Shown in pieces: positions 28,209-37,426 of a stretch of DNA of 64,000 nucleotides (positions are counted from its first letter, which is position 1; the number at the start of each line of letters is the position of its first letter). Origin of the DNA: Paradevosia sp036499825 (GTDB lineage: Bacteria > Pseudomonadota > Alphaproteobacteria > Rhizobiales > Devosiaceae). The stretch covers positions 930,001 through 994,000 of the forward strand of contig DASYCZ010000026.1 in NCBI GenBank assembly GCA_036499825.1. Direction: 5' to 3'. The notes beneath the pieces are model-generated. The model made no database searches, was not told where the DNA came from, and worked only from the letters and a program-made list of their open reading frames with translations. The translations under genes and the position numbers were made by a program.

Positions 28209-28261
28209 TGGTGGACGTGAAGTTCTGCCAGCCGGCCGGGCGCCGGGAACGGGAGAGATCT

Positions 28262-28978
28262 ATGGTCGCCACAGCGATTGCCACCGACAGGCACAGGGCA
28301 CAGGTGCTGGAGCTCGACGATGTCCAACTGACCGAACTGGCGAAAGCCGGCAACGAAGACGCGATCCGGGCGATCATCAAGCGCCACAACCAGCGGCTGT
28401 TCCGCGTCGCCCGCTCGATCGTACGCAATGATACCGAAGCCGAGGACGTCGTGCAGGCCGGCTACGTCAGGGCTTTCACCAATCTTGCCTCGTTTCGTGG
28501 CGAAGCGCAGTTGACGACGTGGCTGACACGGATCGTGCTCAACGAGGCGCTCGGACGCGTCCGCAGTCGCCGGGTCACCACAGGCATCGAGGAGATCGAC
28601 GTGGAAAACAATCGTCCCGGCGGGCAGATCGTGATGTTCCCCTCGGTGCTCAGCGTACTCGATCCGGAAACGGAAACCTCGAGAGCAGAAGTGCGTATCC
28701 TGCTGGAGCGTACCATCGACAAGCTGCCGGCGACATTTCGCGCCGTGTTCATCCTTCGCGACGTCGAGGGCATGAGCATCGAGGAAACCGCCGACACGCT
28801 TTCGATCAAGCCGGAGACAGTGAAAACCAGGCTGCACCGGGCGCGCAAGCTGATGCGGATCGAGGTGGAGAAGCATCTCAGCGGTACGTTCGCTGGCCTG
28901 TTCCCATTCGATGGCGCCCGCTGCACCGGAATGGCGGACAGGGTAATCTTGCGCCTGCGCGAGCTGGCAGACGAATAG
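28262..28978 (+). CDS. ECF RNA polymerase sigma factor (RpoE-like) with C-terminal extension
   Basis: 238 residues; ATG 28262 follows GGGAGAGA. Sigma-2 covers about 24-95 (RNDTEAEDVVQAGYVRAF) and sigma-4 about 147-200 (LPATFRAVFILRDVEGMSIEE, in part). About 38 residues follow sigma-4, including FDGARCTGM, an extension with a single Cys (C221). No anti-sigma gene is adjacent. A GGAACCTTT-type promoter lies before it and before the DUF4142-cupredoxin pair, so I infer it drives both. Confidence 0.88.
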   Translation: MVATAIATDRHRAQVLELDDVQLTELAKAGNEDAIRAIIKRHNQRLFRVARSIVRNDTEAEDVVQAGYVRAFTNLASFRGEAQLTTWLTRIVLNEALGRVRSRRVTTGIEEIDVENNRPGGQIVMFPSVLSVLDPETETSRAEVRILLERTIDKLPATFRAVFILRDVEGMSIEETADTLSIKPETVKTRLHRARKLMRIEVEKHLSGTFAGLFPFDGARCTGMADRVILRLRELADE

Positions 28979-28990
28979 GCCCCCTCGCCT

Positions 28991-30040
28991 TCAGGCGCTT
29001 TCGCGGCTGAGGATTTCGAAGCCGAGGCGGATGGAGCGTTGGCGGGGCTGGCGGCCGGCCAGGCGTTCGAGCATCAGACGGCCGGCCTCAATACCGGTTT
29101 CGCGAACGGGAAAGCGCACGGTCGTCAGCGAAGGCGTGATCCACTGGGCAATAGGCGAGTCCCCGAAGCTGCCAATGGCGATGCGGCCGGGTATGTCGAT
29201 CTTGAGTTCGAGCGCATAGCGGATGGCGCCGACCGCCACCTGGTGACCTGCGAAGATGATGGCGTCGGTCGCCGGCGCTTCTCGAAGGATGGCACCGACG
29301 ACTTCGCCGCCGCTGCCGGTACCTGGATCACTCGATATCTGATAGTGCAGCGGCTCACCGATATCGTGCTCGCGGCACAGCGCCTGCAGGCCTTCGAGAC
29401 GCGCCATCATACGGCTATCGTCGAGGCCGGTATGGCCGACGAAGGCAAAGTGCTTGCGGCCGCGCGCCAGCATGTACTGCCCCAGTGAGGCGCCGGCATC
29501 GAAATTGGACGAACCGACACTCATGTCCAGCGGATCGGGATTGTAGTCAAACATCTCCACCATCGGCACGCCGGCGCGGGTGAGCATTTCGAGGCACTCG
29601 TCGGAATGATCCTTGCCGGTGAGCAGAATGCCGTCGACACGATGGCCCAGGAACGTACGGACCAGCTCCATCTCGTTGCGCCTGGCAAAGTGGGAATTGC
29701 CGAGCAGCAGCTGATAGCCGGCTGGCTCGAGGATATCGGCGACTCCCTGCATGATGATGCCATGGATGGGGTTGGCGATCGTCGGTACGACGACGCCTAC
29801 GACCATGGATTTCGCCGAAGCAAGACTCGAGGCCAGGCGGTTGGGGATATAGCCCAACTCTGCCGCGACCTTCAAAACATGGTCCCGGGTTCTCTCCGAA
29901 ACACGATTGGGATTGCTGATGCAGCGCGACACCGTGATGGTCGAAACCCCGGCGGCAGCCGCGACTTCCTGCAGACGCACAGGAGACAGCGCGATACGGG
30001 GTGTGGTCTTGCCGGAGTCGCTTGACGACGTCTCGTTCAT
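28991..30040 (-). CDS. LacI-family transcriptional regulator of the deoxy-sugar acid cluster
   Basis: 349 residues from ATG 30040; TTG 30052 is an alternative. The helix-turn-helix is VRLQEVAAAAGVSTITVSRC (about 20-39), then the hinge helix NRLASSLAS and a periplasmic-binding-like sugar domain. The end lies 12 bases from the sigma gene end (convergent). It is divergent from the sugar operon; two AGCGCT-centred palindromes (30059-30074 and 30181-30196) fit its operators. Confidence 0.92.
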   Translation of the reverse strand: MNETSSSDSGKTTPRIALSPVRLQEVAAAAGVSTITVSRCISNPNRVSERTRDHVLKVAAELGYIPNRLASSLASAKSMVVGVVVPTIANPIHGIIMQGVADILEPAGYQLLLGNSHFARRNEMELVRTFLGHRVDGILLTGKDHSDECLEMLTRAGVPMVEMFDYNPDPLDMSVGSSNFDAGASLGQYMLARGRKHFAFVGHTGLDDSRMMARLEGLQALCREHDIGEPLHYQISSDPGTGSGGEVVGAILREAPATDAIIFAGHQVAVGAIRYALELKIDIPGRIAIGSFGDSPIAQWITPSLTTVRFPVRETGIEAGRLMLERLAGRQPRQRSIRLGFEILSRESA

Positions 30041-30058
30041 GGTGTTACCCAATCGTTG

Positions 30059-30074
30059 TGGACAGCGCTATCCA
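30059..30074. promoter_or_regulatory. LacI operator candidate A (TGGACAGCGCTATCCA)
   Basis: A 16-bp near-perfect palindrome centred on AGCGCT, 18 bases upstream of the LacI start, suggesting autoregulation. Confidence 0.65.
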
Positions 30075-30170
30075 ATCTGTCCGTTGCCAAGGTTTATTAG
30101 ACCAACCAGGCGTCTGCAATAACTGTCTTCAAATGTTTCGAAGCGGCTTTAGCGCAGGATGTCAAAGAAT

Positions 30171-30199
30171 TTGGCTCGAATGGACAGCGCTACCATAGT
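30171..30199 (+). promoter_or_regulatory. Promoter candidate with LacI operator B (TGGACAGCGCTACCA)
   Basis: TTGGCT (30171-30176) and CATAGT (30194-30199) are spaced by 17 bases. The operator copy TGGACAGCGCTACCA starts at 30181 and fills the spacer, so bound repressor would block polymerase. The next gene starts at 30221. Confidence 0.6.
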
Positions 30200-30220
30200 T
30201 ACCGTGCCTCGGAGGAGAGT

Positions 30221-31294
30221 ATGTCGCAGAACCGTTTGCGAGCCGCCGTGCTTGGGGCCGGCTGGTACGCCGCGCAGAACCACATTCCCGTGCTGAAGGC
30301 GCGCCCCGAAGTAGAACTCGATGGTGTCAGCCGGCTTGGCGCCGAAGAGCTGGAGCGGGCACGGGCGCATTTCGGCTTTGCCTTCGGTTCCGAGAATGCC
30401 CTGGAGGTATTGGCCCGCAAGCCAGACATCGTCGTGGTCGCGACGCCGCACCAGTTGCACTATGGGCTGGCCAAGGCAGCGCTCGAAGGCGGCGCGCATG
30501 TATTGTGCGAAAAGCCAATGACGCTCGATCCGGCCGAGGCCTGGGACCTGGTGCGGATCGCCGAAGCGCGCGGCCGCCACCTGGTAATCGCCAATGGCTA
30601 TCAGTATCTACCGCAGGTCTCGGCGCTGCGTGACAAGATTGCGAGCGGCGTCATAGGCGATGTCGAGCATGTCATGGCGAGCTTCATCTCGGTGACGCGC
30701 GACGTTTTCCATGGCGAAGCAGGGCTCAACCAGTGGAAGACGACGTTCTTCCGGCCCGCGACATCCACCTGGCAGGATCCGGCCCAGGGCGGCGGCTTTG
30801 CCTATGGGCAGATGTCGCATTGCCTGGCGCTGATGTTCTTTCTCACAGGCCTGTCGGCGCACACGGTTTCGGCCCAGACCTTCGGGCTCGAACTGGTCGA
30901 CATGGCCGATGCCGGCGCCATCAAGCTCTCGAACGGCGCGGTCGCCAGTATTTCCGGCGCAGCCGCCATGCCGCAGGGCAATCGCGGCATGATGCGCCTG
31001 TTCGTCGCCGGCAGCGGCGGGGTCATCATCGCCGAGTTCGACCGTGATTTCTGCGAGATCCGGCACAATGACGGCAGGGTCGAGCTGCTTGAGCTACAGG
31101 CGGGCGACTGGATCTACAAATGCGACGGCCCGGTCAACGCCCTGGTCGACCTGGCGCTCGGCAAGGGAGCGAACCTGTCGCCGGGCCGTATCGGCGCCGA
31201 CACGACGGCGACGATCGCCGCCCTGCTCGCCTCCGCCCGTGCCGGTGGGGCACCGCGACAGGTAGTGACGGCCGACACCCAGAAGGTGGCCTGA
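30221..31294 (+). CDS. Gfo/Idh/MocA-family NAD(P)-dependent sugar oxidoreductase
   Basis: 357 residues. The N-terminal Rossmann motif is VLGAGWYAAQ (10-19) and the EKP signature is at 97-99 (LCEKPM). A C-terminal alpha/beta substrate domain follows. It probably oxidises a sugar or sugar derivative in the cytosol. First gene of the cluster; its stop overlaps the mutarotase ATG (TGATG). Confidence 0.88.
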   Translation: MSQNRLRAAVLGAGWYAAQNHIPVLKARPEVELDGVSRLGAEELERARAHFGFAFGSENALEVLARKPDIVVVATPHQLHYGLAKAALEGGAHVLCEKPMTLDPAEAWDLVRIAEARGRHLVIANGYQYLPQVSALRDKIASGVIGDVEHVMASFISVTRDVFHGEAGLNQWKTTFFRPATSTWQDPAQGGGFAYGQMSHCLALMFFLTGLSAHTVSAQTFGLELVDMADAGAIKLSNGAVASISGAAAMPQGNRGMMRLFVAGSGGVIIAEFDRDFCEIRHNDGRVELLELQAGDWIYKCDGPVNALVDLALGKGANLSPGRIGADTTATIAALLASARAGGAPRQVVTADTQKVA

Positions 31295-31623
31295 TGGTGG
31301 ACTGGAGTCAGTTTCATGTCAGCGCCTTCGTGCTGCATGTGCGCGAGGGACGCGTTGAGGAATATCGCCGGCGGCATGCCGCGATCTGGCCGGAAATGGC
31401 TGCAGCGCTGCGGGAAGCAGGCATCGTCCACTACGACATTTTTCTCGATGCCGAGGGGCGGCGCGTGTTCGGCCATCAATTGCGTCTCACCCCGCCCAAT
31501 CCCGCTGCTCCGGAGGAGCCGGTAATCCTGCGCTGGCGGCAATACATGGCCGACGTGCTGGAAATGGACGGCGACAAGCCGCGACGCACACCGATCGACC
31601 ACGTCTTTCATCTTACCGCGTGA
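31294..31623 (+). CDS. L-rhamnose mutarotase family protein (RhaM/RhaU, DUF718)
   Basis: 109 residues, ferredoxin-like fold. The expected catalytic pair is Y24 and H28 (EEYRRRHAAIWPEM), and the C-terminal tail TPIDHVFHL matches the family. It interconverts the alpha and beta anomers of L-rhamnose or a related sugar. It is coupled to the oxidoreductase gene by a TGATG overlap. Confidence 0.88.
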   Translation: MVDWSQFHVSAFVLHVREGRVEEYRRRHAAIWPEMAAALREAGIVHYDIFLDAEGRRVFGHQLRLTPPNPAAPEEPVILRWRQYMADVLEMDGDKPRRTPIDHVFHLTA

Positions 31624-31684
31624 GGCCGGGCTTCACGCCAACGGGTACGCAGGGGCCAAATACCTTGCACTTCGGGAGGGAAAC

Positions 31685-33445
31685 ATGACGACACGAATGC
31701 TGAAACTCTTGGGCGCCACGGCGCTGACGGCGCTGCTGGCCGGCACGACACTGGCCACTGCGCAATCGGTGCCGGACGTGCCGCGCAATCGCACGCTGAT
31801 CAGCCAGGGCTGGGATTTCTACAATCAGGTACCGGCGACCGACAATTTCAACCCCTATGCGGGCGTGCTGCTGCACCAGCGCAACAGCCTGCACTACACC
31901 GTCAACGAGGTACTGTTCTACACCAACCACAACACCAACGAGCTGATCCCGTGGCAGGCCACGGGTTACAGCTACAATGCCGACTTCACCGAAATCACCA
32001 TCAAGCTGCGCGATGGCGTGAAATGGAGCGATGGTGAGGCGTTCACCGCCGATGATGTGGTGTTCACCTTCGACATGCTGAAGAAGGCAGCGCCCGACCT
32101 GCTGTTCTCCTCGCAGATTGCCGAATGGGTGGATTCGGCGACGGCAACCGATCCACTGACTGTGGTGGTGAAACTGAAGAAGCCGGGCCCGCGATGGGCG
32201 CGCGATTTCCTCGCCACCGGCCAGTCGACGCGGTTCGTCGTGGTACCCAAGCACATCTGGGATGGCCAGGACCCCAAGACCTTCACCAATTTCGACCTGG
32301 CAAAAGGCTGGCCGGTCGGCACCGGGCCCTACAAGCTGGTGAAAGCGGATGCCAGCTCGCTGTTCTACGACCTGCGCGACAAGTGGTGGGCGCTCGATGC
32401 CGGCCTCGTCAAGGAAATGCCGAAGCCGCAGCGTGTCGTCTATGTGCCGGCGACGGCCGAGGCCATGCCGCAGCTATTCGCCACCAATCAGATCGATATG
32501 GGCCGCTCCATCCAGGCCGGCCAGTTCGAGGCTATCCGGGTGCAAAATCCCGGATTGATCGCATGGAACAGCGAAGGGCCAGTCTGGGGTGGCGCCGATG
32601 GCTGCACCTACGCCATTCGGTTCAACGTGCAGAAACCGCCCTTTGACAACGTCAACCTGCGCCACGCCATCAATGCCTCGCTCGACAGGGACCAGGTGGT
32701 CAACCTCGCTTATGAGGGCTCGATGCTGAAGGCGGTGCTGCCGATCTCCTCCTATACCGGCATGAAGGCTTATGCCGACCAGATGGCGACCGTCGATGGC
32801 GTCGCCGATCTCGACCAGCACAGCCCGGAGCTGGTGGAAAAGTACATGACCGCCGGTGGCTTCAAGAAGGGCGGCGACGGTAAATGGACCAATGCCGATG
32901 GCAGCCCGCTGCAAATCGAATTGCAGGTGGCGCAGGGCGATCCGAGCGGACCGGTGTTGTCGCAGCAACTGCAGAGTGCCGGCTTCGATGAAGTGCTCAA
33001 CGTGCAGCAGGGCACCGCGCTCAACGACGCCATGTCGGCGGGCAATTTCGAGATGACCATGGGGCCGCATTGCGGCAGCCTGTATGATCCGTGGCAGACA
33101 TTCGAGCACTTCCATTCGAAGTACGTCGCGCCGGCGGGAAAGGCCTCCACCAATTTGCGCGCCGTCACCCGCTACAGCAATCCGGACCTCGACGCGGTGC
33201 TCAACAAGATGGAGCAGATGGAGCCGTCGCCGACGGACCCGGCCTATGTCGACCTGGTGAAGCAGGCGACGGCGATTTTCGCCCGTGACCTGCCGGAAAT
33301 TTCGCTGGTCGAGGAGACGCAGACCCTGGTCTTCAACACGACCTACTGGAAGGGCTGGCCGTCGGCGGAGAACCCCTACATGGCGCCATTCATCCCGTGG
33401 GAAGGCTTCGCTCGCGTCGTCCAGTCGCTACAGCCGACCCAGTAA
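31685..33445 (+). CDS. ABC transporter substrate-binding protein, peptide/nickel/oligosaccharide family (SBP_bac_5)
   Basis: 586 residues, periplasmic; the signal peptide ends at ATA|QSVPDV. The ATG follows GGGAGGGAAAC. ITIKLRDGVKWSDGEAFTADDVVFTF (in two parts) is the family signature. Although named for peptides, many members bind oligosaccharides. The surrounding rhamnose-type genes support a plant-derived glycan or glycoside fragment. Confidence 0.9.
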   Translation: MTTRMLKLLGATALTALLAGTTLATAQSVPDVPRNRTLISQGWDFYNQVPATDNFNPYAGVLLHQRNSLHYTVNEVLFYTNHNTNELIPWQATGYSYNADFTEITIKLRDGVKWSDGEAFTADDVVFTFDMLKKAAPDLLFSSQIAEWVDSATATDPLTVVVKLKKPGPRWARDFLATGQSTRFVVVPKHIWDGQDPKTFTNFDLAKGWPVGTGPYKLVKADASSLFYDLRDKWWALDAGLVKEMPKPQRVVYVPATAEAMPQLFATNQIDMGRSIQAGQFEAIRVQNPGLIAWNSEGPVWGGADGCTYAIRFNVQKPPFDNVNLRHAINASLDRDQVVNLAYEGSMLKAVLPISSYTGMKAYADQMATVDGVADLDQHSPELVEKYMTAGGFKKGGDGKWTNADGSPLQIELQVAQGDPSGPVLSQQLQSAGFDEVLNVQQGTALNDAMSAGNFEMTMGPHCGSLYDPWQTFEHFHSKYVAPAGKASTNLRAVTRYSNPDLDAVLNKMEQMEPSPTDPAYVDLVKQATAIFARDLPEISLVEETQTLVFNTTYWKGWPSAENPYMAPFIPWEGFARVVQSLQPTQ

Positions 33446-33454
33446 CAGCTCAAT

Positions 33455-33481
33455 GCGGGCGGCAGATCACCTGCCTCCCGC
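33455..33481 (+). other. Hairpin after the binding-protein gene
   Basis: GCGGGCGGCAG (33455-33465) pairs with CTGCCTCCCGC (33471-33481) with one mismatch around a 5-base loop. It has no T-tract and lies inside the operon, so I read it as an mRNA-stabilising element that raises binding-protein yield. Confidence 0.55.
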
Positions 33482-33511
33482 TCCCCCTCTCTCCGGTCAG
33501 ACGAGCGCATA

Positions 33512-34702
33512 ATGGTCAAGATCAAGGAAGTCCGCGCCTTTTCCATCCGTAACGAGATGGTGGGCGCGCTCTATAAGGAAGGCCAGCAGGTCCCCAAAAC
33601 GCCGCCGCGCCGGCCACCATGGACCAAGGACGCGGAAGTCGCCGGGCCGATGTCCGGATACGAACGCTTCAAGCGCTTGCGGTCGAGCTGGCGGTTCGAT
33701 GGCGCGGTCGGATGCCTGGTGACGGCCGATGACGGCACGACCGGCTTCGGCGTCACCCGCAATGGCGCGCCGGTCATCTCGCTGATCAACGACCATTTCG
33801 CCCGGCTGCTGGCGGGTGAGAACGCCCTCGCCACCGACAGGCTGTGGGACATGATGATGCGCATGTCGATGCCGTACGGGTCGACCGGCCTTACCTCCTA
33901 TGCGATCAGCGCCGTCGATCTGGCGCTCTGGGACCTGAAGGGCAAGATCCTCGGTATTCCGGTCTATGAATTGGCGGGCGGTCCGGCCCGCGAGAGCCAG
34001 TACTGCTATGCGACGGGGAACGATACCGACTGGCACATGGAGCTTGGCTTCAAGGGCACCAAGCTCGCCTGCCCCTATGGCACCGCCGATGGTCTCGACG
34101 CACTGAAGAAAAACGAGGACTTCGTCGCCAAGAACCGTGAGCTGATCGGCGACGACATTGAACTGATGCTCGACTGCTGGCTCGCCTTCGACGTCGAGTT
34201 CGCAGTGCGGCAGGCGGAACGGCTGCGGCCCCACAATCTCAAATGGATAGAGGACTGCCTGAACCCGGACAATCTCGATGCGCATGAAACGCTGCGCCAG
34301 CGGCTGCCGTGGCAGACACTGGCGACAGGTGAACACTGGTATACGCCCCTGCCCTTTGCCCATGCCGCCAAGCGCCAGGTGGCGGATATCTTCCAGCCCG
34401 ACATCTGTTGGGTCGGTGGGTTCACCGCGTGCCAGCGCATCGTCCATATCGCCGAGGCGGCCGGTATCGAGGTGATGCTGCATGCGGGCATGAACACGCC
34501 ATTCGGGCAGCATTTCAGCTATTCGCAGCCAAGCGTGCGCTGGGGTGAGTATTTCATGGGTTCGGCTCCGGGCGTGCCGCTAAGGGAAGCCCTAGTGTTT
34601 CCGGGCATGACCGTGCCGGAAAACGGGCGGCTGGTGCCCAACAGCGCGCCGGGCTTCGGGCTCGGACTGACCGACGACCTGCTCGCCGCGATGCAGAGCT
34701 GA
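33512..34702 (+). CDS. Enolase-superfamily dehydratase, L-rhamnonate dehydratase-like
   Basis: 396 residues, mandelate racemase group. Metal ligands are D221 (MLDCW), E247 (WIEDC) and E274 (TGEHWY), and the base is H324 (MLHAGMNTPFG). These lie five or six residues before D226, E252, E280 and H329 of E. coli RhmD. It removes water from a sugar acid such as L-rhamnonate to a 2-keto-3-deoxy acid. It sits inside the importer operon. Confidence 0.88.
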   Translation: MVKIKEVRAFSIRNEMVGALYKEGQQVPKTPPRRPPWTKDAEVAGPMSGYERFKRLRSSWRFDGAVGCLVTADDGTTGFGVTRNGAPVISLINDHFARLLAGENALATDRLWDMMMRMSMPYGSTGLTSYAISAVDLALWDLKGKILGIPVYELAGGPARESQYCYATGNDTDWHMELGFKGTKLACPYGTADGLDALKKNEDFVAKNRELIGDDIELMLDCWLAFDVEFAVRQAERLRPHNLKWIEDCLNPDNLDAHETLRQRLPWQTLATGEHWYTPLPFAHAAKRQVADIFQPDICWVGGFTACQRIVHIAEAAGIEVMLHAGMNTPFGQHFSYSQPSVRWGEYFMGSAPGVPLREALVFPGMTVPENGRLVPNSAPGFGLGLTDDLLAAMQS

Positions 34703-34716
34703 CGGAGTAGCCGCCG

Positions 34717-35718
34717 ATGTACGCAGGATATGTGGCGCGTCGCTTCGGCATCATGCTGCTGGTGATCTTTCTCGCCGTCTCGATCAACTTCGCGCTGCCA
34801 CGGTTGATGCCGGGCGACCCGATCCAGGCCCAGTTGAGCCAGCTGATGGCATCTGGCGGCGGCTCGGGCGATATTACCGCCATGGTACAGAGCTACCAGA
34901 CGCGCTTCGGGTTGGACCAACCGATCTGGCACCAATACCTCGCCTATTGGCAGTCGATCTTCAGCCTCGATCTCGGCTACTCGCTGATCAACTACCCCGA
35001 AAAGGTCAACTCGGCGATCCTCAATGGCTTGCCGTGGACGCTGGGCCTGTTGGGTTTTGCGACGCTGGTGAGCTTTACGCTGGGGACGCTGCTGGGCGGG
35101 GTCATCGGGTGGCCGCGCACGCGGCGCCTGATCCGCAATATGGGTTCGGGCGTTATCTTGCTGTCGTCGGTGCCCTACTTTCTCATCGGCATGATCCTGC
35201 TCTATGTGTTCGCCATCGTGCTCAGATGGTTTCCGGCCGGCGGCGGCATGCCGTTCGGGCTGAATGCCGGGTTCAATATCGAGACCCTGCGCGGCGTCAT
35301 CTGGCACGGCACCCTGCCGGCGCTATCGATCATCCTGGCGGAAACCGGCGCCTGGGCCATCGGCATGCGCGGCATGCTGGTGAGCGTTCTGGGCGAGGAT
35401 TATATCACCCTGGCCGAAGCCAAGGGCAACAAGCCCAGCCGCATTTTGACCCGCTACGGCATGCGCAATGCCCTGCTGCCGCAGTTGACGAAGCTGGCGC
35501 TGGCGCTCGGCCACATCGTTTCGGGCGCCATCCTGGTCGAGGTGATCTTTTCCTATCCAGGCATCGGTTTCCGGCTCTACCAGGCGATCCAGTCCAAGGA
35601 CTATTTCGTACTGCAGGGCGTATTGCTGCTGCTGTCGGTATCCATCGCCGTCGCCATGTTCGTTCTCGACCTCATCTATCCTTTGATCGATCCCCGCATC
35701 ACCCAGAAAGGACGCTGA
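34717..35718 (+). CDS. ABC transporter permease, DppB family
   Basis: 333 residues, about six membrane segments. The N-terminal YVARRFGIMLLVIFLAVSINF and the loop AEAKGNKPSRILTRYGMRNALLP are typical. It pairs with the DppC-type permease starting three bases downstream of its stop. Confidence 0.92.
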   Translation: MYAGYVARRFGIMLLVIFLAVSINFALPRLMPGDPIQAQLSQLMASGGGSGDITAMVQSYQTRFGLDQPIWHQYLAYWQSIFSLDLGYSLINYPEKVNSAILNGLPWTLGLLGFATLVSFTLGTLLGGVIGWPRTRRLIRNMGSGVILLSSVPYFLIGMILLYVFAIVLRWFPAGGGMPFGLNAGFNIETLRGVIWHGTLPALSIILAETGAWAIGMRGMLVSVLGEDYITLAEAKGNKPSRILTRYGMRNALLPQLTKLALALGHIVSGAILVEVIFSYPGIGFRLYQAIQSKDYFVLQGVLLLLSVSIAVAMFVLDLIYPLIDPRITQKGR

Positions 35719-35720
35719 CC

Positions 35721-36578
35721 ATGCGCAACGTGCTTTCACTGCTCGGCGCAGAACTCATCCGCAACCGCACACTGCTATGCGGCGTCGTGCTGCTGGGACT
35801 GGTCGTCTTCATCGCCCTGATCGGCCCGCTACTGGTCGATGCCGCGCAGGCCAAGGTCGGCGCCACCATTCCGCGCTCGCCGCCGAACGGCCAGCACTGG
35901 CTGGGCACAGATGGCCAGGGCCGCGACGTGCTGACGGTGATGGCTTTCGCTATGCCGCAAACGCTGAAGATCGGCTTGATCGCGGGGTTGATCAGCCTAT
36001 CGGTTGGCGTCACGCTCGGCCTTATCGCCGGCTTTACGGGAGGCATCGTCGACACCGTCATCCGGCTCGCCTCCGACGTGATGATGACAATCCCCGGCAT
36101 CGCCATACTGGTGCTGGTCGCCTCCAATGTGCGCGAGATGACGGTGGAACTTATGGCGGTGATCGTGGCGTCGCTGTCGTGGATGATCGCGACGCGTACG
36201 ATCAGGGCCCAGACCCTGTCGCTGCGGGAGCGCGGCTATGTGCAGATCGCGCGGCTCAATGGCAGCTCGGGGCTCAAACTGATCTTCATCGAGGTGATGC
36301 CGAACCTCCTGCCCTTCATTGCAGCAAGCTTCGTCATCGCTGTCTCCAATGCCATGCTGGCCACCATCGGGCTTGAAGCGCTTGGCCTTGGGCCGCAGCA
36401 CGATCTGACACTGGGCATGACCATCTACTGGGCGCAATTTTATGGAGCCATCATCCGCGGGATGTGGTGGTGGTGGGGACCGCCGATCCTGGCGATCGCG
36501 CTGATTTTCATCGGCCTCATGCTGACTTCGGCGGGCATGGACAGTTTCGTCAACAAGCGCCTCGGATCCGGCACATGA
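35721..36578 (+). CDS. ABC transporter permease, DppC family
   Basis: 285 residues. The pattern HWLGTDGQGRDVL near residue 55 is the DppC/OppC signature, and the EAA loop reads QIARLNGSSGLKLIFIEVMP. The stop overlaps the next ATPase start by four bases (ATGA). Confidence 0.92.
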   Translation: MRNVLSLLGAELIRNRTLLCGVVLLGLVVFIALIGPLLVDAAQAKVGATIPRSPPNGQHWLGTDGQGRDVLTVMAFAMPQTLKIGLIAGLISLSVGVTLGLIAGFTGGIVDTVIRLASDVMMTIPGIAILVLVASNVREMTVELMAVIVASLSWMIATRTIRAQTLSLRERGYVQIARLNGSSGLKLIFIEVMPNLLPFIAASFVIAVSNAMLATIGLEALGLGPQHDLTLGMTIYWAQFYGAIIRGMWWWWGPPILAIALIFIGLMLTSAGMDSFVNKRLGSGT

Positions 36579-37426
36579 TCGAACCTGTCCTGGCAATCCG
36601 CAACCTCACCATCGAATACCGCACCGCCGCAGGCCCGTTCCATGCGGTCAAGGATGTGAGCTTTTCTCTCAATGCCGGCGAGCGCTTCGGGCTGGTCGGC
36701 GAGTCTGGCTCGGGGAAATCCACCACGATACTGGCGCTGATGCGCATGCTGCGCGGCGGCTATGTCACCGGTGGCTCGATCCATCTCAACGGGCGCGACC
36801 TGTCAACGGTGTCGGACCGTGACTACCGGGCTTTGCGGTTTGCGCAGATGTCGCTGGTGCCGCAGGGCGCCATGAGCTCCTTGAACCCGGTACTGCGGAT
36901 CGGCGAGCAGATCGGCGATATCTTTGATGATCATGGCGTGCGGCATGGGCCTGCGGAACGTGTACGCGTCATCGCCGAATTGCTGGGGCGTGTCGGCCTT
37001 CCCGGCAATGTCCGGAACCGCTTTCCACATGAACTGTCCGGCGGCATGAAGCAACGCGTCTGCATCGCCATGTCGATCGCGCTGAAGCCCAGCCTTATCC
37101 TTGCGGACGAGCCGACAAGCGCCCTCGACGTGATGGTGCAAAAGCAGGTGCTGGGGACGCTCGGCAAGGTGCAGCGCGAACTTGGCGCGGCCGTGATCCT
37201 GATCGGGCACGACATGGCGCTGATGGCGCATTTCGTCACCACGCTCGGCGTCATGTATCGCGGCGAGCTCGTGGAGATCGGGCCGGTGAAAGAAATCTTT
37301 GCCGCCCCGCAGCACGCCTATACGCGGATGCTGATCGAGTCCCTGCCCTCATTCGACCGGCTCGGTTCTTTCCGTGGCGCCGGCGCTCGCGCCGACAGCT
37401 TCCGTCACAGGGGAGACGTACCGTGA
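36575..37426 (+). CDS. ABC transporter ATP-binding protein, DppD family
   Basis: 283 residues. Walker A GESGSGKST (42-50), signature LSGGMKQR, Walker B LILADEP. The C-terminal segment is short and ends soon after the usual EIFAAPQHAYTRML, with no clear four-Cys iron-sulfur motif. It forms a heterodimer with the next gene product, overlapping it by four bases. Confidence 0.92.
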   Translation: MIEPVLAIRNLTIEYRTAAGPFHAVKDVSFSLNAGERFGLVGESGSGKSTTILALMRMLRGGYVTGGSIHLNGRDLSTVSDRDYRALRFAQMSLVPQGAMSSLNPVLRIGEQIGDIFDDHGVRHGPAERVRVIAELLGRVGLPGNVRNRFPHELSGGMKQRVCIAMSIALKPSLILADEPTSALDVMVQKQVLGTLGKVQRELGAAVILIGHDMALMAHFVTTLGVMYRGELVEIGPVKEIFAAPQHAYTRMLIESLPSFDRLGSFRGAGARADSFRHRGDVP

